Positions 24,999-34,300 of a stretch of DNA of 64,000 bases are shown here, piece by piece (position 1 is the first letter of the stretch; the number at the start of each line of letters is the position of its first letter). This DNA comes from JBGSOV01 sp041738935 (GTDB lineage: Bacteria > Patescibacteriota > Gracilibacteria > CAIRYL01 > GCA-016699755), in the NCBI GenBank assembly GCA_041738935.1, contig JBGSOV010000019.1, positions 29,649-93,648 of the forward strand, read 5' to 3'. Under the pieces are notes generated by a model, which was given only the letters and a program-made list of their open reading frames with translations, made no database searches and was not told the DNA's origin. The translations under genes and the position numbers were made by a program.

Positions 24999-26252
24999 AT
25001 GAAGCTCTCTGAGACGCTTCGGTTCTCTTTGGCGATCATTACTCGCAAGCCTGGACGCGCCATCATCGTATTTTGTTCGATTATGATTGGCACTGCTGCC
25101 ATGTTGCTATTTTTGAGTTTTGCCAATGGCCTCGAGCAAGCGGTTTTGACACCGATTTTAGGGCGCTCATCCCCAACAACATTAATTATTAGTCCGAATT
25201 ATCGTTCATTAGATTTTTTAACTGGTGGCACAAAAATCACCAATCAGGTTGTGGAGGAAATCCATCAAACAACAGGTGTTCAAAAGGTTGATCGCCAGCT
25301 TTCATTGGGATTCCCCAATTCGCTGCGGATGTCTCTTTTTGGCATCGAAATCACCTCAGACGTGCCTGTTTTTGGTGTTGATGAAAATATTACAAACGGC
25401 GATGAAAATTATATACCAGTAGCAATTTCGCCGTATCTGATTGATCTGTTTAACTCGTCATTTGCCGAATCCTTACCGGGCGCATCCCGTCTGTCTCCTG
25501 AAACCGTACTGCATCGACATCTGACTCTTATTTTCGGAAAATCATCTTTTTTTAGTGTTGAGGTCGGGAATAATGAAACGCGTGAAAAAGCTGCTGAAGT
25601 CACTACACTTTCTACGCGCGTACCACCTGTGGGCATCAGTATTCCTATGTCCATTGCACTCGAAATAAATCAATCATTTGGCAAAACTGCGCCCAGCGAA
25701 GCAGTCTTTCAGCAACTATTTGTTGAAACCAAAACAGTGGATGATATATCTGGGGTAAAAACCGCAATTGAAACAATGGGGTTTTCGGCTCGCTCGTTTG
25801 AGGAACTTGGTGAAGAAGTGCGACTATTGGCAAACACCATTCGGGTAATACTTTTTTTTGCTGCGGCAATTATTTTGATAATTGCGTTTTTTGCACTTTT
25901 TGCTTTGATATCTATAATTATTATTGAATACCAAAAGAATATTGGAATTTTGCGGGCACTTGGTGCTTCGCGACAAACAATCGTGCAGATATTTTTATTT
26001 TTTGCTGTAATTCTCACTTTCGCTGGGATTTTAGGCGGTATGTTTTTGAGTTATGGAAGTAGCCTAATTATTGAGCGTGTTCTCAAAAATACACTGCCTG
26101 ACCTTCTTTTTCTTGCTGGTGATTTTTTTCCGTTTTCATATCGACTTGTCGGTGAAGTTGGTTTTGGTGTTTTGGTAGCAGCACTTCTGTTTGCGTATTT
26201 TCCAGTAAGATCTGCAACCAAAAGAGAGATACTTGCCTTGTTGTGGCGATAA
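24999..26252 (+). CDS. FtsX/MacB-like ABC permease without an ATPase neighbour
   Basis: The 417-residue protein has an N-terminal helix near 15-45, a large extracytoplasmic domain of about 220 residues and three C-terminal helices. The FtsX-domain motif EYQKNIGILRALGASRQTIV lies near 305. This is the MacB-type permease layout used in efflux or lipoprotein export. Unlike the MacAB-like operon at 57 kb, no ATP-binding gene is adjacent, so its ATPase must be encoded elsewhere. It follows khpB by six bases. Confidence 0.85.
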   Translation: MKLSETLRFSLAIITRKPGRAIIVFCSIMIGTAAMLLFLSFANGLEQAVLTPILGRSSPTTLIISPNYRSLDFLTGGTKITNQVVEEIHQTTGVQKVDRQLSLGFPNSLRMSLFGIEITSDVPVFGVDENITNGDENYIPVAISPYLIDLFNSSFAESLPGASRLSPETVLHRHLTLIFGKSSFFSVEVGNNETREKAAEVTTLSTRVPPVGISIPMSIALEINQSFGKTAPSEAVFQQLFVETKTVDDISGVKTAIETMGFSARSFEELGEEVRLLANTIRVILFFAAAIILIIAFFALFALISIIIIEYQKNIGILRALGASRQTIVQIFLFFAVILTFAGILGGMFLSYGSSLIIERVLKNTLPDLLFLAGDFFPFSYRLVGEVGFGVLVAALLFAYFPVRSATKREILALLWR

Positions 26253-26254
26253 CA

Positions 26255-27316
26255 TTATGTGTCAAATATTGCTTCGACGTGAGTAAAAATTTCACCAAAA
26301 GTTATTTTTTTATCCAAAAAAGCTTGGACTGCTTTTTCGTTGGCACGATTGAATTCTGCTTCATAACCCAAATGAAGAGCGCGCCGCGCAAAAAGAATTG
26401 ATGGGAAACGTGTATGATCAACACGAGCAAAATTCCACTGTTGTTCAAAAAAAGAAAATTTAGGGAATGCAAGTATCGGACGCTCAGGATAATACAAGGC
26501 ATATGCGATTGCAGTGCGCATATCTGCGGTTCCGATTTGAGCAATAACAGATCCATCCTGAAACTCGACAGCCGAATGAAGTTGAGACTCAGGATGAATA
26601 ACCACTTCGATTTGCTGCTCAGGAATATCAAACAAAAAAGCAGCCTCAATTACTTCGAGCGCTTTATTCATCAGTGTAGCAGAATCAATTGAAATCTTTT
26701 TTCCCATCTCCCATTTTGGATGACGCAGTGCCTCTTCTACAGAGGCTTTTTGAAGTTTTTTAAGTGGCCATTTTATCGGGTCATAAAACGGTCCACCAGA
26801 ACAAGTAAGCCAAATCTTGGTGACTTCGGATTTTTTTCCGGCTCGCAAAGATTGCCATATCGCCGAATGCTCTGAATCAATAGGAAGAATTTGACGATTA
26901 TATTTTTGCGCCAGTGCTTGTATTTCTTTCCCAGCAGCAACAATTACTTCTTTGGTTGCAAGTGCGACATCTTTTCCGGTTTCGAGTGCCGCCCGCACTA
27001 GTGGAATCCCAGCTTCACCCACAACCGCCATCACCACAATATCTGCTGTAGTATTGCGAATAAGTTCTTCTTGATTAGTATATAGCTTAAAATCTTTCCC
27101 TGTATTTTGTGAAAGAATGCGTTGATGAGCTTTTTTATCTTGAATATAAACTGCTTTTGGATCAAAGCAATCTATTTGTTGCAACAACTTCTGCTGATTT
27201 TTTTCTGCAGTGAGTCCGCAAACTACAAAATCACTGCTGTGCTCTCGAATGATTTCGAGTGTTTGTGTTCCGATTGATCCGGTTGAACCACAAATAAGAA
27301 TACGTTTACGCTTCAA
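26255..27316 (-). CDS. dxr: 1-deoxy-D-xylulose 5-phosphate reductoisomerase
   Basis: The enzyme makes 2-C-methyl-D-erythritol 4-phosphate, the second step of the MEP isoprenoid route. The 353-residue protein has the NADPH motif ILICGSTGSIGTQTLEII, ATKEVIVAAG, the metal-binding LPIDSEHSAIWQ, LTCSGGPFYD, the HPKWEMGKKISIDSATLMNK stretch, and HPESQLHSAVEFQDGS. All catalytic blocks are present, and the length is slightly short only at the C-terminus. It lies five bases after dnaN and converges on the ABC permease. Confidence 0.97.
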   Translation of the reverse strand: MKRKRILICGSTGSIGTQTLEIIREHSSDFVVCGLTAEKNQQKLLQQIDCFDPKAVYIQDKKAHQRILSQNTGKDFKLYTNQEELIRNTTADIVVMAVVGEAGIPLVRAALETGKDVALATKEVIVAAGKEIQALAQKYNRQILPIDSEHSAIWQSLRAGKKSEVTKIWLTCSGGPFYDPIKWPLKKLQKASVEEALRHPKWEMGKKISIDSATLMNKALEVIEAAFLFDIPEQQIEVVIHPESQLHSAVEFQDGSVIAQIGTADMRTAIAYALYYPERPILAFPKFSFFEQQWNFARVDHTRFPSILFARRALHLGYEAEFNRANEKAVQAFLDKKITFGEIFTHVEAIFDT

Positions 27317-27321
27317 TGGAT

Positions 27322-28425
27322 TTAAATCTTAAGAGGCATAATCACATGCAGAAAACCTTTATTTTGTTGAGAGGTTACTAATACGGGGCTTAATTTTTCG
27401 CCGACATGAAGTTCTATTTTTTCACCATTGAGCACTTGTAAAACATCCAAAAAAAACTGACTATTAAGTGCTACTGCGTTTTCACCATTTGAGTTTTCAA
27501 TTGCGATCACTGCTTCCTCTGTCCCAATTTCTGTAGCATCAGTTGTGATCTCCATTTCAGATTTTTTGAAAACCAATTTAATATTATTGTTGTTTTCACG
27601 AGCAAAAATCCCAACGCGTTTTACTGTACGAATCAATTCTTGACGATTAACTTCGATGGTGCTCTGAAAAGACTTTGGAATAATCTGTTGATAATTAGGA
27701 AATTGCCCTTCAATGAGTCGCGAAACAATACGCACGCCATTAAATAGAAAGAGAATCTGGTGTTTAGAAAAAATAATTTCAATTTTTCCATCTTCCTCTG
27801 GTGAGAGAATGCGCTCAAGTTCCATTAGTGTTCGCGCCGGAATTATACAAGAGACATTTTCTTTTGGTGCTGTTAAAAAGGGTATTCTTTTTTCTGAAAG
27901 CCGATAACTATCTGTTCCAGCCATAATCAATTCATCTCCATCTGTTGCAAACAAAATTCCTGATAAAACAGGTCGTGTACCGCCACTTGCAGCACAAAAA
28001 ACAACCTCATCGAGAGCTGTTTTTAGTGCTTTTTGAGAAATCATGCATGAATTTTCTTTTTCCACAAAAGGAATTACAGGAAATTCATCAGCAGAAATAC
28101 CTTTAATTGTTGTTTTTGACCCTGTCGTTTTTACATTAATTTTTTCTCCTTCAGATTTTAAAAAATCAATAGTGTCGCCAGAAGCAAGACCAATCCACGA
28201 AACAATTGTTTTTGCAGGGAGTGTCGTTTTCCCTTCGTTTAATACGTGGGCATCAAGCGTGGCAGTAATCGAAATATCAAGATTGGTTGCAGAAATTTCG
28301 ACGAATTGCCCTTCGGCAGAAAGAAGGATATTTTCAAGGATAGGTAGAGTTCCTGTTGTTCCTGTTGCTTTTTGAGCAATATTTAGGGCGCGAAGAATAT
28401 CTTTTTGCAAGCATGAGAATTTCAT
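27322..28425 (-). CDS. dnaN: DNA polymerase III beta subunit (sliding clamp)
   Basis: The 367-residue protein has three DnaN domains. LPILENILLSAEGQFVEISATNLDISI is the first-domain hallmark, FCAASGGTRPVLSGILF the second, and VALNSQFFLDVLQVL with C-terminal VLVTSQQNKGFLHVIMPLK the third. It forms the ring clamp for the replicase. dnaN is usually beside dnaA at the origin; here it is beside dxr, and the AT-rich upstream gap shows no clear DnaA boxes. Confidence 0.96.
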   Translation of the reverse strand: MKFSCLQKDILRALNIAQKATGTTGTLPILENILLSAEGQFVEISATNLDISITATLDAHVLNEGKTTLPAKTIVSWIGLASGDTIDFLKSEGEKINVKTTGSKTTIKGISADEFPVIPFVEKENSCMISQKALKTALDEVVFCAASGGTRPVLSGILFATDGDELIMAGTDSYRLSEKRIPFLTAPKENVSCIIPARTLMELERILSPEEDGKIEIIFSKHQILFLFNGVRIVSRLIEGQFPNYQQIIPKSFQSTIEVNRQELIRTVKRVGIFARENNNNIKLVFKKSEMEITTDATEIGTEEAVIAIENSNGENAVALNSQFFLDVLQVLNGEKIELHVGEKLSPVLVTSQQNKGFLHVIMPLKI

Positions 28426-28775
28426 TCTGGTTAAAAGTCAAAGAATTATTCAAATAGAATTGTTCCAGATTATTATTATTACTTCAATTAATCTTTTTAT
28501 TTAAAAAAAATAATATAACCGCATGTAAATGAAAAACTGTTTTGGTAAAATAAGTAATAACTAGATATTACAAAGGAGGAAGTCATTCTTTTAGATGTTG
28601 AGCAAAAATAGAATTCATATAAATGGCTTTGTGGTGTAATCAATCTAAAGTATAAGAAGAGCAGGCTTATAAGTGCTTTTTTTGGATCGGACTATAATAT
28701 TAAAAACACAATTATCGTTTATCACTCTTATATAAACACTGACGAAAAAAAAGCGTCAAAGCAGAAAAATAAATA
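28426..28775. other. AT-rich intergenic region upstream of dnaN
   Basis: This 350-base stretch lacks any long frame and is the most AT-rich part of the window. It must hold the dnaN promoter. I looked for TTATNCACA-type DnaA boxes and found none convincing. It contains the short plus-strand transcript candidate listed separately, and a small TGACG...CGTCA hairpin at 28740-28758 just past the end of the nucleotidyltransferase gene. Confidence 0.5.
28555..28683 (+). ncRNA. Possible short transcript with a strong Shine-Dalgarno and mini-ORF
   Basis: TGGTAAAAT at 28541-28549 looks like an extended -10. About 25 bases later AAAGGAGG (28572-28579) is one of the best Shine-Dalgarno sites in the window. 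ATG at 28595 opens a 14-codon frame ending at 28639, but the 15-base spacing is long. A stem (AGCA...TGCT) followed by seven T at 28660-28683 looks like a terminator. It could be a small RNA, a leader peptide or a decayed gene. Confidence 0.25.
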
Positions 28776-30074
28776 TTATTTCCGAATCGAAGCATTTTCT
28801 TTGTTTAAAAGGGTAATATACTCTTGTTGTAGGTAGACAAATTGATTTTCAGCAACGTCTTGTGTGTAAACACCACCAGCACCCAAAAATGTTTCTTTGC
28901 CGATTTTGATGCCTGGCATCAAACTGGCATTGATTCCAACACGGACATTTTTTCCGATAACAGAGCCAAATTTTGATTGCCCTGAATTGATTTTTTCGTC
29001 TTTAATTTTTGTAAAAATATTTTGTTCGTTCAGGCGAAGATTTGCTGTTCGCGCACCTGCGCCAAGTGAGACATTCTCGTCAAAAATACTATCACCGATG
29101 AAATTCTGATGTGTCCAGCAATGCGGCTGTAGTACACTACGAGCGATTTCAGTGGTGTGACCAATAACACAATTTGCTTCGACATTTGCTGTCCGAACAA
29201 GGGCATGATTTGCCACAATTGTGTTTTTACCGATGTACACTGGACCATTAATAACTGCAAAATCCATAATTTTGACTCCTTCCTCAATAACAACATTCCC
29301 ATTGATACTACTTTTTGGGCTAATTACAGCTGTTGAATCAACATGTGGGGTTAGTGATTGTAAAAAATAATCCTGAAGTGCAAGAAGGTGCCATGGATAT
29401 TTGATTGCTTGCCAGAATCCAGTGTATTTAACTGCCTCAGCTGCCTCACCACTATCAAAAAGATATTGTAATGTTTCTTCATAATTATCACCTTGTATCA
29501 CCTTGTGAAGCGCTTCAAGGAGAGAAGCAGGATTTTTGTAAAGATGAACCAAGATTGTTACTAAATTACTTGGCTCATTTCCCGCGCCTGGTTTTTCCAA
29601 AATTGCATCAATACGGTTTGGTGTTTGAGAAGATATGCACAGATATCCACCAGGAAAATAGTTTTCCACAATTTTACCCACCAGAAAAATAAAAGAAGAT
29701 GATTTTTTAGCAGCAGTAAGTATGTTTTCATATGCAGATTTTTCCACCATGTCATTAGAGCACACCACGAGAAGTGGCTTGTGCTTATCGATTATTTTTT
29801 CGGCTGCTAAAATGCCGCCGCGAATTCCTTCGTCGAGATTGTCTTGAATCGCAAAATCAAATTTTCCAGCAGGAATCTCAGCACACACAGCCTGAAAATG
29901 CGTGATGTTTTGCTTGTTACCAACCACACAAATATCAGTAAGACCCGCAGCAAGCAATGTGTTAATTTGATGCTCGAGCACGGTTTTACCCAAAAAGCGA
30001 AAGAGTGTTTTTTCTTCGATGGGCCAAGTGCGGCTGCTTTTGCCAGCAGCAAGGAGGATTACTTGAGGCGTCAT
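28776..30074 (-). CDS. GlmU-like sugar-1-phosphate nucleotidylyltransferase / acyltransferase
   Basis: Of the 432 residues, 1-230 are a nucleotidyltransferase domain with the signature VILLAAGKSSRTWPIEEKTL, where the usual G-x-G-x-R is changed to KSSR. From about 240 a left-handed beta helix of hexapeptide repeats follows (AVISPKSSINGNVVIEEGVK, VGINASLMPGIKIG). The layout is that of GlmU or sugar-phosphate thymidylyl/uridylyltransferases that supply activated sugars for envelope polymers. The exact sugar cannot be assigned. It overlaps the MBL-fold gene upstream by four bases. Confidence 0.83.
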   Translation of the reverse strand: MTPQVILLAAGKSSRTWPIEEKTLFRFLGKTVLEHQINTLLAAGLTDICVVGNKQNITHFQAVCAEIPAGKFDFAIQDNLDEGIRGGILAAEKIIDKHKPLLVVCSNDMVEKSAYENILTAAKKSSSFIFLVGKIVENYFPGGYLCISSQTPNRIDAILEKPGAGNEPSNLVTILVHLYKNPASLLEALHKVIQGDNYEETLQYLFDSGEAAEAVKYTGFWQAIKYPWHLLALQDYFLQSLTPHVDSTAVISPKSSINGNVVIEEGVKIMDFAVINGPVYIGKNTIVANHALVRTANVEANCVIGHTTEIARSVLQPHCWTHQNFIGDSIFDENVSLGAGARTANLRLNEQNIFTKIKDEKINSGQSKFGSVIGKNVRVGINASLMPGIKIGKETFLGAGGVYTQDVAENQFVYLQQEYITLLNKENASIRK

Positions 30075-30943
30075 AGTGAAGGAAGAGATGAGGAGAAAGA
30101 ATCAAAAATGCGCAAATGAATATCCCCGATTTTGCCGGTATTGAAAAGGGCAATTTGTTTGTCCTGATAACGCTGCACAACCTCAGCATGAGGATGTCCG
30201 TAGGGATTGTCGATATGCGCAGATATTACAGCTGTTTGAGGAGCAACAGCGTTTATAAAATCTTCTGTGCTAGAAGATTTGGAGCCATGGTGAGGAGATT
30301 TTAAGATTGTAGACTGCAAGCGAACTGGTGTTTTGAGCACGAGTTTTTCGGTTGGTTTTTCGGCGTCACCAGTAAAAAGTACCGACTCTTTCCCTGTTGT
30401 CAGGCGCATGAGTGGCGAAGTGACATTGCGTTTTGGAAGTTCTTTGGCGAGAAGTGATTGTTGTGGATAAAGGATGTCGAGAACAACTGATCCAATCCGA
30501 AAATCAGTCTGACTGTTTGCATAAACAAGGGGAATATTTTGTCGAGCAGCCTCAGCTACAATCGCAACAAAAAGCAGTGAATCTTCCGCGTTGCCAGGCA
30601 AAACAATGCTTTTGACTTTGTATTGCTGAAGAATACTAAGTGCGCCGCCAATATGATCGCGATCGGCATGGGTTAAAAAAAAGATATCGATTTCGCGCGA
30701 CCAAAACGGAAGCGTATTGGCAATTTTTGCAGCAGCTTCAGCATTTTCACCACTATCAACCAAAAGATGATATCCATCAGGGAAAACTAAAAAAAGCGCA
30801 TCGCCTGGAACATTAAATGCCCAGAAGCCGACAGTTTGTGGTGAACTTTTGTATGTTTGCCAGGCAAGAGCACAGATACTGGTTAGTAAAATGAGGCTTG
30901 TCCAAAAAATAATGCGCCGAGGAAGAAAGAGAAATGAAGACAT
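30071..30943 (-). CDS. ComEC C-terminal-like metallo-beta-lactamase-fold hydrolase
   Basis: The 290-residue protein has an N-terminal membrane anchor (residues 8-28). An MBL fold follows with LTHADRDHIGG (THxDxDH metal motif) near 90, FTGDAEKP near 190, and KSPHHGSKSS near 215, the ComEC/Rec2-type His pair. It ends in SAHIDNPYGHPH. In ComEC this domain degrades the non-transforming DNA strand; here the channel part is absent, so it is a stand-alone exported hydrolase. The substrate is unproven. It is divergent from the pilin/PKD operon. Confidence 0.87.
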   Translation of the reverse strand: MSSFLFLPRRIIFWTSLILLTSICALAWQTYKSSPQTVGFWAFNVPGDALFLVFPDGYHLLVDSGENAEAAAKIANTLPFWSREIDIFFLTHADRDHIGGALSILQQYKVKSIVLPGNAEDSLLFVAIVAEAARQNIPLVYANSQTDFRIGSVVLDILYPQQSLLAKELPKRNVTSPLMRLTTGKESVLFTGDAEKPTEKLVLKTPVRLQSTILKSPHHGSKSSSTEDFINAVAPQTAVISAHIDNPYGHPHAEVVQRYQDKQIALFNTGKIGDIHLRIFDSFSSSLPSL

Positions 30944-31019
30944 CTAAAAAACATTGCAAATTAATTTTATTTTTGCAAAATATATCTCTTGATGCAACAC
31001 AGAGTTTTGGTGTTTGTGT

Positions 31020-31048
31020 TTGCGGTTTGTCGTGAAAAGTGCTAGAAT
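31020..31048 (+). promoter_or_regulatory. Promoter of the pilin/PKD operon
   Basis: TTGCGG (31020-31025), a 17-base spacer and TAGAAT (31043-31048) preceded by TG (extended -10). Transcription would begin near 31055, which is past the first ATG at 31052, so translation most likely starts at the second ATG, 31073. Confidence 0.65.
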
Positions 31049-31072
31049 ATTATGAATTATTACTTGTTAAAA

Positions 31073-31393
31073 ATGGAAGAAGAAACAGTTTTTGAGGGAG
31101 GCGGAATAGACGGGGGACTCACGACGCTTTTTAGCCTCTTACCAGGCACGGGACTCATTCAGAGCGAAAGCATTGTGGATGTGACACTGGGTTGGATTCA
31201 ATTCGGTTTGACGTTAGTCGGGACAATTGCTTTTGTTGCGTTTATTTATGCGGGTTTTTTGTATGTAACGTCGTTTGCAAATGAAGAAAATGCCGAATCT
31301 GCTAAAAAAACTATTATCTGGACTTCCATCGGGCTGATTGTGATTTTGATATCATACGCAGCGGTTTCAACCCTTATCCGCGCCACAGCATGA
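31073..31393 (+). CDS. VirB2/Mbov_0395-like pilin protein
   Basis: The protein has 106 residues from the ATG at 31073, chosen because the promoter places the transcript start after the earlier ATG (31052, seven codons longer). A short acidic N-terminus with a GGGIDGGL stretch is followed by two membrane helices (about 38-62 and 78-100) joined by a polar turn (SFANEENAESAKKTI). This is the layout of VirB2/TrbC-type pilins and of Mbov_0395-like proteins common in CPR and mycoplasmas. No signal peptide is clear. The stop overlaps the next gene (ATGA). No VirB4-type ATPase or pilus machinery is nearby. Confidence 0.72.
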   Translation: MEEETVFEGGGIDGGLTTLFSLLPGTGLIQSESIVDVTLGWIQFGLTLVGTIAFVAFIYAGFLYVTSFANEENAESAKKTIIWTSIGLIVILISYAAVSTLIRATA

Positions 31394-34300
31394 GTAAAAA
31401 AGTTTCTTTTTATGGCGGCATCTTTTTGTTCACATTTCTTTTTTGCTTGCCGCTGGTTGCCTCGGTGTTCGCCATTGAAGATGGTGCTCTGCCGGGCGGA
31501 AGCGGACTTGCGCCGCCACCAGTAGAAAAAGTCGATCCACTAATTGCGAATGATGATTTGCGCGGACAAATTTTGACGATCGTCAATTACTTTTTGACTT
31601 TTTTGGGCTTGATTGCGGTGGTCGCAGTTATCTATTTCGGCTTTTTGATGGTCGTAGCGGGTGGCGACGAAGAGCAGTATACTAAGGCGCGCAAAGGAAT
31701 TATTTATATCGGTATCGGCATTATTCTGATTCTGCTTTCATATGCGATTGTCAGCTTTTTTGTCAGCGCCACGATTAGCGATGCCACAGCAGCCAATACT
31801 GCTTCGTCGCGAGTTGGTTTTAATACAAATCGCAGCAATGTCGATCGCGATGAAGCCGAATATCAATTGCAAAAACGCATCGAAGATATTTATCTCGAAA
31901 TCGACGAGCGCGAGCCAAGCAGATTGTTATATGCCTCTTTGGCAAAGGATTTTCGGAACATTCTTGATGGACTGCCAACTTCTGATACGACAGAGATTTT
32001 TCGTTACCAGTTTGAAGAGGGACAGCTAAAACGCAAATACAACAATATTTTCTTATTGTTTAACGAAACCGAATCAGCAGTTTTGGCACAACGAGATCAG
32101 CCAGATTTTGATGAAAGTAAGGCTTTGCAGGGAGTAAAAAAAAAGTTGATTACAGCATTTCGTGATCTCGCGGACGCCATGGAGCATTTGCCGCGAGTCG
32201 AAGTGGTCGTCAAAACACAACCATCCGACGGACCCGCGCCGCTGACTGTTACTATGAGTGGCATTGAAACCATCGATCCTAGTCGCATGACTGTGCCAAA
32301 AGATCACTATCGGTGGAGTTATGTGGATAGCACTGGAGCATATCGCGATTTGGGAACCGGAGTAGTTAAGGTGCATACTTTTGACGAAGCAAATGCATAT
32401 CGAATCAAATTGCGCGTGCAAAGTCTTGACGCAACAGTTCTTCCTGGACTCCGCACTTTTCGAATCGAAGTAAAACCGCGCGAAACCAGGGCGGATTTTT
32501 TGGTGAATGGTGATTCGGTTGTGACCGTACACAATGTTTCGCTGAAAGAAGCAAAAGCAGGAATTGAATTTGACCCTTCTTCCTCGGTGCCTGGTGATGG
32601 ACTTGATATTATCGAATATCGTTGGGATTTTAAGGGCCACACCGAAAGCCGCACTACCAACGAAAAAATACTCTATCCTTTTTCCACAGCAGGAGATTAC
32701 AAAATGTCACTCACGGTTACCGATAGCATGGGCAAGAAGAGCAAAAAGAACATCACCATAAATGTAAACCCGAGTATTGCTGTTATCAAAATGCTCGGCA
32801 AAGCCACTCGCGTCGGTGAAGAAATTATTTTTGATGGAGCAGCATCTTCTGTGGAAAACAGCACTTCGTTTCAATATTTATGGGAACTTTACGACGATAC
32901 GGGTACCAAACTCCATACGTTTTCGGATGCGCGCTTTCCGTACACTTTTGACGAACCAGGTGAATATCGCATGGAGCTCACTGTCGGGAAAGGTTTTAAA
33001 ACCGTCGAAACTTTTGTTATTACTCCCAAACCACCAACTCCGATTTTTTCATCAGCACAAAAAAGTCAAACAGAGCCAGGCACTCTTCGTTTCGATGCTG
33101 GCAGTACGCACGGAGCCGGTCAACAATCTTTGCGCTACGCGTGGGATTTTGACGGTGATGGGAGGTTGGACGAGCAAGAATCAATGTATCCCATTACCGA
33201 ACATACCTATTCTGCTCCTGGTGAATATGCGGTGACGCTCGAAGTAACTGACGCATATGGCATTGCTGCCACGGTCACAAAGACAGTGCGTGTCGATTCG
33301 GTCTTCAATGTTCGACTCCTTCTTGATCGAGCAGCTGCACAAGCGGGTCAAGCAATTGCTTTCGAAATTGATGCGCCTAAAGGAGTTCAGTTTCAATGGG
33401 ATTTTGGTGATGGCATCATAGAGACTCAAAATGAACAAAAAAATATTACCCACACATATGCTGCCGCGGGAACCTACCAGGTTCAGGTGCTCGTCACAAA
33501 CAGTGATGGTGAAACGAATTCTGTAGTAAAAACCGTTATCATTGGCGATGGAACTACGCCTGTTCCCTTGGCGCAGGTGACTGTCGACGGAAAAGAAGTT
33601 CCGCTTCAACCAGATTTGTGCGGTGTGGGAAAATCGGGAATCAGCTTGTTTCGTAATCAATTATTGCAACTTGATGCAAGTGCTTCGGTCAACACATATG
33701 GTCAGCCGGTGGGGCTCGAATATGTCTGGGATTTTCACGATAATGCTTTTCAGGACGGCGCACGCACGGCACGTAAGTTTTCAGAAATATCGACAGCAAG
33801 TACCTGCGAACGCATTACCCTGCTCGTCAAAGATCAGCAATCTGGCGCACAAAAAACCGCAGACGATATTTATGTGTTTGTCAAAAATGCGCTTCCTGTG
33901 ATTTCGGAGCTCACTGTTCAATCGGCTAAATTTCCTTGTAGCACACCGTGCTTGGTTGATGTTGCGGCGATTGGCGCACGCGATCCAGACGGCAGTATCG
34001 AAGAATATCGGTGGTGGGCATACCGCGAAGGCAATCCAGAAAAAGTCGCCTTTTCTGTCACCAAAGACGCGCAAACCACGCTCAGTATTCCTGCACTGGG
34101 TGCCAAAAACGACCAAAGTAATTTCTTTTTTGCGGTTGAAGTCGTTGATGCCGAAGGCGGCAGTATTTTGTCGGAAGAAGCGCTGGGAAAATCGCGTGGC
34201 ATTACAATAATTAATCAAGATAATCCGGTTCCGGAGGTAGATTTTTCATCGAGCAAACAATATGTCAATGCTGGTGAGCCGATAACTTTTACTGCAAGTC

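Noticed and set aside
28426..28775. Replication origin next to dnaN
   Set aside because: The region is AT-rich, but I found no DnaA-box-like TTATNCACA cluster and dnaA is not adjacent.
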